From Kitasatospora sp. NBC_00315 (GTDB taxonomy: Bacteria > Actinomycetota > Actinomycetes > Streptomycetales > Streptomycetaceae), in contig NZ_CP108025.1 in NCBI RefSeq assembly GCF_041435095.1, positions 4,402,001 through 4,466,000 on the forward strand: DNA of 64,000 bases. The letters are read 5' to 3'. A program made the translations under genes and the position numbers. The notes under the pieces were generated by a model. That model searched no databases. It was not told where the DNA came from and worked only from the letters and a program-made list of their open reading frames with translations. Below are positions 56,207 through 63,577 of this stretch, one piece after another; within the stretch, counting starts at the first letter, position 1; each line of letters starts with the position of its first letter.

Positions 56207-56968
56207 GTGCGAGCTCGGAGTGCCACCGCCGTTCTGGTGGCGGCCATCGGACTCGGCCTGGTGACCGGACGGTTCGTCCTGCCGGCTCGCTCTCCCGCCC
56301 CAGGGGCGCCGTCCGTCGCGCCGTCCGTCGCGCCGTCCGTCGCGCCGTCCCCGCCAGGCGCCGACTCCGTACTGCCGAAGGCCGCCGCTGGACCTCTGAC
56401 GGAACAGAACCTCCTGACAGTGGCGGAGTTCGAGGCGGTCGGCATCTCCCAGCACATCTACGTCCGGGACCGCGTCGGTGACGGCATCTACGCCAACGCG
56501 GCCTGCGCCGGGGAGAAGACCCTCGGCGAGACCCTGGGGGGGCCGGGCGCACACTTCCGCGGGTTGGCGACGACCACGCGGACGAACCCCTCCGATCCCA
56601 CGTTGGCCGAAGTCGACGGCGGACAGGTCGCGCGGGAGGTCGCCGCTGCCGCCGCCAGCGCGGCACTGGCCCAGAACTACACCGAGCGGCTGCTGCTGGA
56701 GGAGGTGCCGTGCCAGGACGAACCGGCCGGCCACTGGGTCTACGGACCGACCCGCACCCTCGATGTCGCTCCGGGTATCGCCGCGAACTGGATGGGTGCC
56801 TACGAGGGGGATCTGAACACCGCAGGGGCCGCACCGGAGGGCAAGGAGCCGTGCGGAGGCATCGCCGTACTCAGGAGCGGCACCCACTACGCCGTTCTGC
56901 AGGTCGATGCCTGCCTGGACACAACCGCGATGACCCGGATCGTCCGTGCGGCCGTGACCCGGCTCTGA
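56207..56968 (+). CDS. Exported sensor-like protein 1 (paralogue pair)
   Basis: A 253-residue protein with an N-terminal membrane segment ('TAVLVAAIGLGLVTGRFVL'), a Pro/Ala/Ser linker made by a 12-bp repeat (V-A-P-S units, about 37-48), and an extracellular domain. It shares 'PCQDEPAGHWVYGP' with the next gene ('SCQHEPAGHWHYGP'), so the two are paralogues. Cysteines in 'ACAGEK', 'VPCQDE', 'EPCGG' and 'DACLD' could form two disulfides. The fold resembles PknH-like extracellular sensor domains, a tentative link given the nearby kinase. GTG 56207 has GGGAGG eight bases upstream. Confidence 0.7.
   Translation: MRARSATAVLVAAIGLGLVTGRFVLPARSPAPGAPSVAPSVAPSVAPSPPGADSVLPKAAAGPLTEQNLLTVAEFEAVGISQHIYVRDRVGDGIYANAACAGEKTLGETLGGPGAHFRGLATTTRTNPSDPTLAEVDGGQVAREVAAAAASAALAQNYTERLLLEEVPCQDEPAGHWVYGPTRTLDVAPGIAANWMGAYEGDLNTAGAAPEGKEPCGGIAVLRSGTHYAVLQVDACLDTTAMTRIVRAAVTRL
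56306..56350 (+). repeat. 12-bp tandem repeat encoding V-A-P-S linker
   Basis: GCGCCGTCCGTC is repeated three times (56306-56341) with a partial fourth copy to 56350. It encodes the flexible linker between membrane segment and outer domain. Copy number may vary by slippage without breaking the frame. Confidence 0.85.
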
Positions 56969-57073
56969 GGCCACGGCGATCGCGGAAGAACACCACCCAA
57001 CTTTTTCGGTACGGCCGGCATCTCCCCAGATGTAGGAGGACGCAAAGCGCGTCATGACCAACAGGGGGATCAG

Positions 57074-57769
57074 ATGTTCGGTGACCGAGCAGCCAAGAAG
57101 CACCCGCGCCGCAGCCTCGTCGCTGGATCGGCAGCCTTTGTCGGGGCCGCCGTGATCACGGTCGGCCTCGGCCTGCAGCCTGCCGCCGCCAACGGGGACA
57201 CGCGCTCCCCGAGCCACTCGGCCGCCACCCGCACGGCAGATCCGGCCGAGCCCGGCCTCGGCTCGTCCAACCTCATCCAGAGCGACGACTTCTTCCAGCA
57301 GGGACTGTCCGCGGTCGGCGCGACGGTGGAACTGGCCGGTACGCAGGGTCTCTCGGCGTGCTCCGGCGAGGAGACGATGCGGTCGCTGACCGACGGGAAG
57401 GCCGCCGCCTACGCCGACGTGGCCTGGACCTTCGACACCAACGGCAGCCTTCTGAACGAGTCCGTCGCCGACCTCTCCGGCGACGGGTCGGCGGTCTCCT
57501 ACGAGAAGCAGCTCAACGACCTGGTGCGCAGCTGCCAGCACGAACCGGCCGGACACTGGCACTACGGCCCGGGGCAGGCGCTCACGCTCGCGGGCGGCGA
57601 GGGGCACTGGTACCCGTCCGTCAACGGCGACGGTGCTGTCTCGGGCGGCGTCGCGGTGGTCCGCAGCGGCCGGCGGATCGGCATCGTCGAACTCGTCGGC
57701 GCGCCCAGCAACGACCCCGGTTACATGAAGGGCATCACCGCTGTCGCGATCAACCGGCTGGCCTCCTGA
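57074..57769 (+). CDS. Exported sensor-like protein 2 (paralogue pair)
   Basis: A 231-residue secreted protein. N-terminal signal or anchor ('SLVAGSAAFVGAAVITVGLGL', about 14-34) and a polar linker precede a domain with 'SACSGEETM', 'LVRSCQHEPAGHWHYGPGQAL' and 'GGVAVVRSGRRIGIVELVG', matching blocks of protein 1 in the same order. Only two cysteines, probably one disulfide. ATG 57074 follows AGGGGGATCAG. It lies 105 bp after its paralogue and may have its own promoter. The kinase, sigma factor and two paralogues look like one envelope-signalling locus; the ligand is unknown. Confidence 0.72.
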   Translation: MFGDRAAKKHPRRSLVAGSAAFVGAAVITVGLGLQPAAANGDTRSPSHSAATRTADPAEPGLGSSNLIQSDDFFQQGLSAVGATVELAGTQGLSACSGEETMRSLTDGKAAAYADVAWTFDTNGSLLNESVADLSGDGSAVSYEKQLNDLVRSCQHEPAGHWHYGPGQALTLAGGEGHWYPSVNGDGAVSGGVAVVRSGRRIGIVELVGAPSNDPGYMKGITAVAINRLAS

Positions 57770-57924
57770 CCGGGGGTGCCGGCCGGACGGTCCGGGCGGC
57801 ACCCCCGGCCCGTGGGAGCGCCGCCGCGGTCGGCGCAGTCGGCCCTCGCGCAGCAGTGTGCGTTCCTTGGGCCGGGGCCGGCGCGCGGCGGCCGCCCGGT
57901 GGGCCGCGTGGGGTGGTCCCCGCT

Positions 57925-58060
57925 GCCGGAGTTCGCGTCGAGTTCCCGCTTGATCGTGCTCGCCGACCGGCCCAGGGCCCGTCCGACCGCCCGCAACGGG
58001 TGGCCCGACGCGAGCAGATCGCGGAGCCGCTCGCGCGCCGGCAGCGTCAGGAACCTCGGG
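57925..58060 (-). pseudogene. Relic of an IS30-type transposase (N-terminal HTH only)
   Basis: On the minus strand 'FLTLPARERLRDLLASGHPL' followed by 'RAVGRALGRSASTIKRELDANS' matches the N-terminal helix-turn-helix of IS30-family transposases (the STIxRE signature). No DDE catalytic region or inverted repeats are found, and the upstream frame merges into the FAD oxidase stop. It marks a former insertion at the start of the variable right-hand region. Confidence 0.6.
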
Positions 58061-58077
58061 TGGAGGGCGAAGGTCGG

Positions 58078-59571
58078 TCAGCAGAACGCGGGCGGGATGC
58101 TCTGTTGGTACTGGAAGACGTTCTGGGGGTCGTACTTCGCCTTGATCTTGCGCAGCCGGTCGAAGTTGGAACCCCAGTAGGCGGTTTCCCAATCCGCCAT
58201 TCCGATGTTCGGCACGTTGACGTAGGCACCGTTCACGTAGGGCCGCATGGCCTGGCTGAACTCGGCGATCCAGGCCTGGGCAATCGGGGTGATCGCGTCG
58301 CCGCTTCCGGACTGTCCACGAGTTCCCCAGCCTGCGCCGGGCTCGGAGTAGAAGAGCGCGTCGCGGTGCGGGAAAGACGTGCCGCCGCGGGGGCTCGTCC
58401 TGACCGCGCCGCCGAAGGCCTGGGTGAAGAAGTTGCTGTCATCCGTGGGGGCGTTCCGCATGAACGAGTCGATCACGCGGATCGCCTCGTCCGGGAACGG
58501 CTCCATGGTGAACTGCGAGAAGAACTTCCAGTTCGCGGGCTCGACCGCGGTCGGAACCTGGAATCCCGAATACACGTCGCCCCAGTTGCCGACCTGCCCC
58601 GTGACAGCAGGAGTGCCGACCGACAGGATCGGGGCCAGCAGTTCCCTCGCCTCTGCCTCGGTGCCCTCCGCGAGTACGGCGAACAGCAGGATCTGGCTCC
58701 GGTGGATCTCCACCTGGGTTCCGAGCCGGTTGTCGGCGACCGGCGCCGTGTGCTGCCATGCGTCGAAGACCCCGTGCAGGTCGCCGAGGCCCTGCCACGT
58801 CGCCGTCACATAAGCGACGCTCTTCAGCGGAGACGCCTTGTAGGTGAGTGACGTGACGATCCCGAAGTTGCCGTTCCCCGCCCCACGGAGCGCCCAGAGC
58901 AGGTCCGAGTTGTTCCGCAGATCAGCCTGGATCACCTTGGCGCAGTCGTCGTCCGACGCGACGACGACCTCGGCCCCCACCAGGCTGTCGCAGGCCATGC
59001 CGAGGTAGCGGGTGAGGAAGCCGAAACCGCCGCCGAGCGTCGCACCGGCCAGGCCTACGCTGCCTTCCGTTCCGGTGGTCACCGCGAGGTCCTTCTTCGC
59101 GAGCGCGGTCACCGCCTCCAACTGGTTGAGCCCGGCGCCGACCGTCGCGATGCGGGAGTCGGAGTCGATCTCGGCCGACTTCAACTCGCTGACGTCGATC
59201 ACGATGCCGTTGTCCACGTTCGACCAGCCCTCAAGGCTGTGGCCGCCGGCCCGCACCCGCAGCGCGACGTCGTTCTGCCGAGCCCAGGTGAGGGCGTTGA
59301 CCACGTCCTGGGTGTTCTGGGCGTAGACGATGACCAGCGGATAGTGGACGAAGAGTTCGTCCCAGCCGAGGCTCGCCTTCGCGTACCCGGGGTCGTCAGG
59401 GTGGACGATGCGGCCGGTCAGCTCGGCAGGTGCGGACTTCGTGCCACCGGACTGCTTGCTCGCGGCGCTCGCGCGCGGGGCACCGGCGGCCGAAATCCCC
59501 GGGATGGCGACCGCGCCGGCGCCGACGGCCGCCGTCGCTTTGAGCAGGTCACGACGGGAATAATCGTGCAT
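58078..59571 (-). CDS. Tat-exported FAD-linked oxidase (berberine-bridge-enzyme type)
   Basis: A 497-residue oxidase. A twin-arginine signal 'YSRRDLLKATAAVGAGAVAIPG' begins it. The FAD-binding domain has 'LRVRAGGHSLEGWSNV', with H111 as the 8-alpha-histidyl attachment. Where bicovalent enzymes have Cys, this one reads 'TTGTEGSVGLAGATLGGGFG', so only one covalent link is expected. The BBE tail 'YWGSNFDRLRKIKAKYDPQNVFQYQQSIPP' is complete. Such enzymes oxidise sugars or alkaloid-like compounds with O2. ATG 59571 follows GAGAGGA. It lies between an IS30 relic and an AT-rich gap, hinting at acquisition. Confidence 0.9.
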   Translation of the reverse strand: MHDYSRRDLLKATAAVGAGAVAIPGISAAGAPRASAASKQSGGTKSAPAELTGRIVHPDDPGYAKASLGWDELFVHYPLVIVYAQNTQDVVNALTWARQNDVALRVRAGGHSLEGWSNVDNGIVIDVSELKSAEIDSDSRIATVGAGLNQLEAVTALAKKDLAVTTGTEGSVGLAGATLGGGFGFLTRYLGMACDSLVGAEVVVASDDDCAKVIQADLRNNSDLLWALRGAGNGNFGIVTSLTYKASPLKSVAYVTATWQGLGDLHGVFDAWQHTAPVADNRLGTQVEIHRSQILLFAVLAEGTEAEARELLAPILSVGTPAVTGQVGNWGDVYSGFQVPTAVEPANWKFFSQFTMEPFPDEAIRVIDSFMRNAPTDDSNFFTQAFGGAVRTSPRGGTSFPHRDALFYSEPGAGWGTRGQSGSGDAITPIAQAWIAEFSQAMRPYVNGAYVNVPNIGMADWETAYWGSNFDRLRKIKAKYDPQNVFQYQQSIPPAFC

Positions 59572-60244
59572 TGTCCGAATCCTCTCGACCGGGATGCGAC
59601 AGCACTCGGCCAAGGAAAAATCTGTCGGCCGACCGGTGTGCAACATCCTCTGTGGACAATCCTTGGTTGTTCGTAGAGTAACAAGGGTGGCTGTGTCGGC
59701 TTTTCCTGACACGCCACTTGGGGATGACGGTGGCAAGCTCAGGGGGTGAGAAATGGATATGAATTGATTATTATCAAAAAGTGGACCGACGTAGTGGCTG
59801 GCGTGTGATGCTGCACATGGGTGAGGTCTGGCGATTGTCCGCTGATTTAGTTTCCCTATGACCTCCCGGGGTGCATGGTGACCCGATTGCTGGTGGACAT
59901 CGTGCCGTCGACCCGAAACGATCTGTTGGATTGGCGGAGAGCATATGGTCCGAGGTTTCGTATTCCTCCGACTGCGGCCTGTGTGATCAGCTGCCGCGCG
60001 CGCAGTTGGCGGTGGTCTTGGCCGTGACTGTTCTCTGGGCGGGGTCGACAGACTGCCCGTCGGGCGGTCGGGCAGGTGGGTGCGAGGCGGCGGTGCCACA
60101 GCGGGCTTCCGGGGCGTCGGTGTTCCTGCCGAGTGCGCCGGTGTCGGCCTTGTCGACGTAGACCTCCCAGGCACTGCCGACGGGGACGAGTCCGAAGTCG
60201 CCTGATCTGGGCCGCTGGGAAGGCGGGTGAGACGGGGAACGCCG

Positions 60245-60268
60245 AAGGCCCCGGGCGCTGGGCCTTCG
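60245..60268 (-). terminator. Terminator hairpin after tRNA-Ser fragment copy 1
   Basis: GAAGGCCC (60245-60252) pairs with GGGCCTTC (60261-60268). On the minus strand it lies 22 bases beyond the 3' end of the tRNA fragment, where a tRNA terminator would be expected. Confidence 0.6.
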
Positions 60269-60290
60269 AGCTGCCCTGGCGGGCAGAGGC

Positions 60291-60343
60291 GGAGGATACG
60301 AGATTCGAACTCGTGAGGGGTTGCCCCCAACACGCTTTCCAAT
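60291..60343 (-). repeat. 3' half of a tRNA-Ser(GGA) gene, attachment-site copy 1
   Basis: Read on the minus strand, the segment runs TTGGAAAGCGTGTTGGGGG through the variable arm to the T-loop GTTCGAATC and acceptor strand ATCCTCCG. That is the anticodon loop (anticodon GGA) through the 3' end of a class II tRNA-Ser. The 5' half is absent: sequence beyond the anticodon (60344 on) does not pair. It therefore cannot make a tRNA. The same piece occurs at 63383-63437. Such 3' halves are the usual footprints of integrase-borne elements. Confidence 0.8.
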
Positions 60344-60518
60344 TGTTCGTCCGGGTGTTCAGGCAGGTTCGTCAACGTCCTGACCTGCCACTGAGTGAGG
60401 TTATCCGCCCCCTGCGGACCCCTCTGAACGAGGTTGAATGCAACCCCAACTGCAACCCTCGCCACAGCCTTGGCTCGTGGCGCTGAATAGAGCAATAGCC
60501 TGGACATTGCCACTGTGA

Positions 60519-61307
60519 TCAGAACGGCGGGTCTTCTCGGAAGCCGCCGTTCCCGAAGAGCGGCTCCGCGTCCTGCAACGGCGCTCCGAGGGCGCCAGGC
60601 TGCCGGTGAGCGTGGCACCCCCAGGCCGTGCAGGCGTCGACGGCCCGAGAGCGGTGCCAACGGTCCTGACTGCTCGCCAGGAGCCTGTGGAGCAACGGCA
60701 TCAGTGCCTCACGATGCTGGGCGAGTTCCGGAGCTTCGATCATGGGAACCACTGCGACCGCTGCGGAGTCCCGTACTTCCTGGTCGGCGTCGGTGAGGAA
60801 TGGCGCCACCGCGCGAAAATACACCTGTCGGAGCGAGCGCAGGACCTCCTGGGCCGGGTACGACTCAAAACCGTGGCGACGCCCCATTTCCACGCACGAG
60901 TCGTCAGCGTCATAGGCGACTTCGCCGAGCCAGTCCAGCAAGGCCGCGCGGAACGCCCTCGGCCGCAGTTCCGTCCCCGGATGCGTCCGGACATTCACCA
61001 GGGACGCAGTACGCGGATCGGACAGGATGCCGGCGACGTAGAGGGCCACGGGCGCAGTTGCCTCGTAGGTCGAGTTCTGGTGACGCACCGGTTCCAGGTT
61101 GTTCAGGGCTTGCGCCTGTACGACCGGGTCGGGATCCAGTAGTGCAGTCAGCTGCGGGCGGGGGTCCCATGGGCCCGGGTACGCGTGCTGCAGCGACGGC
61201 CAGTCCGTGTCGCGGAGGAGCACTTGCGGATCAGGTACGCATGAATCGGCAGTGTCGGCCTTGAAGTCGGGAAGGGTCACCTGAAAAGCGTATGAGGGCG
61301 CCGCCAT
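60519..61307 (-). CDS. HEAT-repeat protein
   Basis: A 262-residue alpha-helical protein with HEAT-like units ('DPRPQLTALLDPDPVVQAQALNNL', 'YFRAVAPFLTDADQEVRDSAAVAVVPMIEAPELAQHREALMPLLHRLLAS'). The usual Pro-Asp-Pro and Asp-x-x-x-Val-Arg turn signatures are present. The frame is open to 61520, but ATG 61307 fits the start of recognisable similarity; no ribosome site is convincing. In actinomycetes, small HEAT proteins often stand beside SUKH or toxin-immunity genes, as here. Role inferred as immunity or scaffold. Confidence 0.65.
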   Translation of the reverse strand: MAAPSYAFQVTLPDFKADTADSCVPDPQVLLRDTDWPSLQHAYPGPWDPRPQLTALLDPDPVVQAQALNNLEPVRHQNSTYEATAPVALYVAGILSDPRTASLVNVRTHPGTELRPRAFRAALLDWLGEVAYDADDSCVEMGRRHGFESYPAQEVLRSLRQVYFRAVAPFLTDADQEVRDSAAVAVVPMIEAPELAQHREALMPLLHRLLASSQDRWHRSRAVDACTAWGCHAHRQPGALGAPLQDAEPLFGNGGFREDPPF

Positions 61308-61357
61308 TGCCGTGATCACCGAAAAAGCCATCCAGGAGACGAAGGCGACCGACACCG

Positions 61358-62667
61358 TCACATGCGAAGCGCTCCGCACGGGGCGCCGAGGCGGCGACCG
61401 TATTCGGTGAGGGCCAGCAGGCCGAGTCCCCGGGTCGGAGTGCCGGCGTCGATCGACAGGGGGTCGATGCTCAGCTCCCCTGCCAGTTTGGTGGCCATTT
61501 CGAGTAGTTCCCACATCCACTCGTCGTCGTCCTCGTCAACTTCCATGTGCTTCGCTGTCAACGCGGGCAGTCCGAGAGCGGTCTGGCGCTCTTGCTCGTA
61601 GGCGAGTGGGATCCCGAGTTCCAGGTGCTGCGTGTCGTCGCCCGGGATGTAAGCGAGGCGGCGTAGGGCCTCGCCGCGCTCGGCGACCAGGACGGCCGAG
61701 CCGTCGTTCTGCGCTCCGTACCAGTACGCCTGGGCACGCCCGTACCGCGCGCTGAGGCGTTCGCACGCCTCCAGCACGTCGGCCTCGCGCTCAACTGCGC
61801 TGGGGTCACACCACGAGCCGACGACCAGGGTCCAGCCCGCGAGCTCGGGCGTGACGAAACTCTTCGGTACCGGTCGTGCGGGTCGTCGTCGAGTCCGCCG
61901 TGGCTGTCGCAGTCCGCGGCGTAGACCCCGGCGGAGAACGGCACCGGATACGCAGCGGTCAGGCCCAGCATCTCCATAACGCCGGCCTGGTCGCCGGTGC
62001 TCACCGCGATCCAGGAGAGAAAGCAGCACGAGAGGGGGACCGGCAGGTCGTCCAGCAGCTTGATCTGGACAAGACGCTCCAACGCTGCTCGGTCACGCGC
62101 ACTGATCGCCTCCTCGCCGCTGATCTCCGCCAGGCACTCCAGGGCACCCCTGCGCGCCGAACCAGGACCGTTGCGGCGCACCGACTGCAGCAGCGGCACA
62201 ACGGTTGCTCCCCACGAACAGAAGGCGTGGACAGCGGCCTGCCGCACCTCCTTGTCGCCGTCACCCAGAAGCGGAGCCAGATGTATCGCTACGGGCACCG
62301 CGTCCTCGCCGCAGCCGTTGACGCCCCTGACCGCTGCCCGGCGTACGAAGGGATCGTCGTGGGTCAGCGTCTGCAGGTACCCCTCCAACACCGGGGTTCC
62401 CAGCGCCGTGAACACCCGCAGCACCCGCTAGTGCGATCCCGGTACCGCGCCCCGCAGGGCATCGAACACCGGATCGAAGGCCGGGGCGCCGATGCTGCGC
62501 AGCGCCGAAAGCAGCGCGCTCTCGGTCACCGGGGAAGCATCGTCGCGCAGTTCGTCCACGAGGGCGGGCAGCGCCGCGGAACCGAGCGCGGCCAGGTGAA
62601 CTCCAGCAGCGTGGCGCTCCGCCTCCTCGCCGGCCGACAGAGCCAGAACCCACTGCCGCACGGTCAT
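61358..62667 (-). pseudogene. HEAT-repeat protein gene broken by an in-frame stop and a frameshift
   Basis: The ATG at 62667 overlaps the SUKH-like stop and opens a HEAT protein, which meets TAG at 62428-62430 after 79 codons. The same frame continues at once with 'VLRVFTALGTPVLEGYLQTL' and further HEAT units to about 61880 ('DSHGGLDDDPHDRYR'). There it must shift frame to continue as 'VPKSFVTPELAGWTLVVGSW' and on to the stop at 61358. Two lesions in one otherwise coherent protein of about 435 residues mean a decayed gene, or sequencing error at one or both sites. The C-terminal segment after the shift is a separate acidic domain I do not recognise. Confidence 0.72.
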
Positions 62668-63194
62668 GCCAGGTCCTTGAAGAGCGCGTCGTACGGCTCG
62701 TCCTCCGGGGTGAAGACCAGAACGAAATCCCTGCCCGTCACGGTGACGACCTCCCGCAGCCGGGCCAGCGCGTCGGTCTCCGTCGGGAGGGAGAGACCGA
62801 GGGCGGCTGCCGCCCGGTTCCGTCGAGCCCAGAGATCGGGTATGTCCTCCAGGTACCCGGCGGCGAGCGCGCGGCTCTTCTCCACGGTGAACGTCCGGCA
62901 GTCCTGCCACCACGGCACCACCAACAGCAGCCGCAGCAACTCGGGCAGCCCGACGGCGACCAGTGCCGCACGGCCTTCGGAGTCCGCGAACAGGATTGGC
63001 CGCTCCTCGCCGCCTTCACCGCAGAAGAAGTACGTGCCCCCGGCTCCGTGCCCGGCGAAGCCCTCCAGGGCCGCGCCCGAGGCAAGGTGCACCTCCTCGC
63101 CGTGGGCACCCTGGTCCAGGTCGAAGTCACCCGGCCAGGCCAGAAAGGTGGCGGCATCGTCGTGCGTGCGAACGGCGGCGATCAGCGATTGCAT
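62664..63194 (-). CDS. SUKH/SMI1-like (immunity-type) protein
   Basis: A 176-residue protein with the broad SUKH pattern: 'FLAWPGDFDLDQGAHGEEVHLASGAALEGFAGHGAGGTYFFCG', 'PILFADSEGRAALVAVGLPELLRLLLVVPWWQDC' and a helical C-terminus. SUKH proteins are commonly immunity factors against contact-dependent toxins and nucleases. It overlaps the HEAT gene by four bases (ATGA), so they form one operon. ATG 63194 is chosen over the 63326 extension, which reads into the tRNA-scar region. Family assignment is moderate because sequence conservation in SUKH is low. Confidence 0.6.
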   Translation of the reverse strand: MQSLIAAVRTHDDAATFLAWPGDFDLDQGAHGEEVHLASGAALEGFAGHGAGGTYFFCGEGGEERPILFADSEGRAALVAVGLPELLRLLLVVPWWQDCRTFTVEKSRALAAGYLEDIPDLWARRNRAAAALGLSLPTETDALARLREVVTVTGRDFVLVFTPEDEPYDALFKDLA

Positions 63195-63327
63195 GCACCG
63201 CACCTTAGTGAGGGGGGACTGACAGCCCGCTTGCGGGTAACTCCAAGCCTCGCCAGTGCTGGAGCCAGGCGCCTCCGCCCGACCCAGCCTGGACAAAAAC
63301 ACAGGACATCGACGGGTGCGCGACAAC

Positions 63328-63364
63328 GATGAAGGGCCGGACGCGATGCGGCCGGCCCTTCATC
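63328..63364 (-). terminator. Terminator hairpin after tRNA-Ser fragment copy 2
   Basis: GATGAAGGGCCGG (63328-63340) pairs perfectly with CCGGCCCTTCATC (63352-63364), 19 bases beyond the tRNA 3' end on the minus strand. Its sequence differs from the terminator of copy 1, so the two flanks are not a simple recent duplication. Confidence 0.7.
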
Positions 63365-63382
63365 TGCCCTGGCGGGCGGGTG

Positions 63383-63437
63383 CGGAGGATACGAGATTCG
63401 AACTCGTGAGGGGTTGCCCCCCCAACACGCTTTCCAA
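63383..63437 (-). repeat. 3' half of a tRNA-Ser(GGA) gene, attachment-site copy 2
   Basis: The same anticodon-to-acceptor half as at 60291-60343, identical except for two extra C residues in the variable arm. Again the 5' half is missing and sequence beyond the anticodon loop (63438 on) cannot pair. Same orientation as copy 1 and 3.1 kb away, so the pair could be the scars of one small element or of successive insertions. Confidence 0.8.
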
Positions 63438-63577
63438 CTGTCCGTCCGGCCGTCCGGCAGTGGTCACAGGTGTCCTGACCTGTGGCGGAGCGGCCCGCTC
63501 GCCAGGCTTCGGACGGTCCTGGACGGAGGTGAATGCAACCAGAACTGCCAACCATGCTGCCGCCGGTCCGGTCCGGT

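Larger units (their letters stand above)
59572..60518. other. 947-bp gene-poor gap, AT-rich in part, with tRNA-Ser scar
   Basis: Sequence 59660-59870 is clearly AT-richer than the rest of the window (for example 'GGATATGAATTGATTATT' near 59755) and has no open frame with normal codon bias. The right part carries a terminator hairpin (60245-60268) and a tRNA-Ser 3' fragment (60291-60343). Short frames at 59871-60161 look spurious. The composition suggests foreign or decaying DNA. Confidence 0.55.
63195..63577. other. 383-bp gap containing tRNA-Ser scar copy 2
   Basis: It carries a terminator (63328-63364), the second tRNA-Ser 3' fragment (63383-63437), and an element-like stretch that echoes the one after copy 1 (shared 'GTCCTGACCTG' and 'GGTGAATGCAACC'/'GGTTGAATGCAACC' blocks). 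No gene. Confidence 0.55.

Noticed and set aside
59871..60161. 96-codon plus-strand frame in the AT-rich gap
   Set aside because: No ribosome site, no recognisable domain, and codon bias unlike the window's genes.
60291..60343. A functional tRNA-Ser gene
   Set aside because: The 5' half (acceptor 5' strand, D arm and 5' side of the anticodon stem) is missing, so no cloverleaf can form; the copy at 63383 has the same defect.
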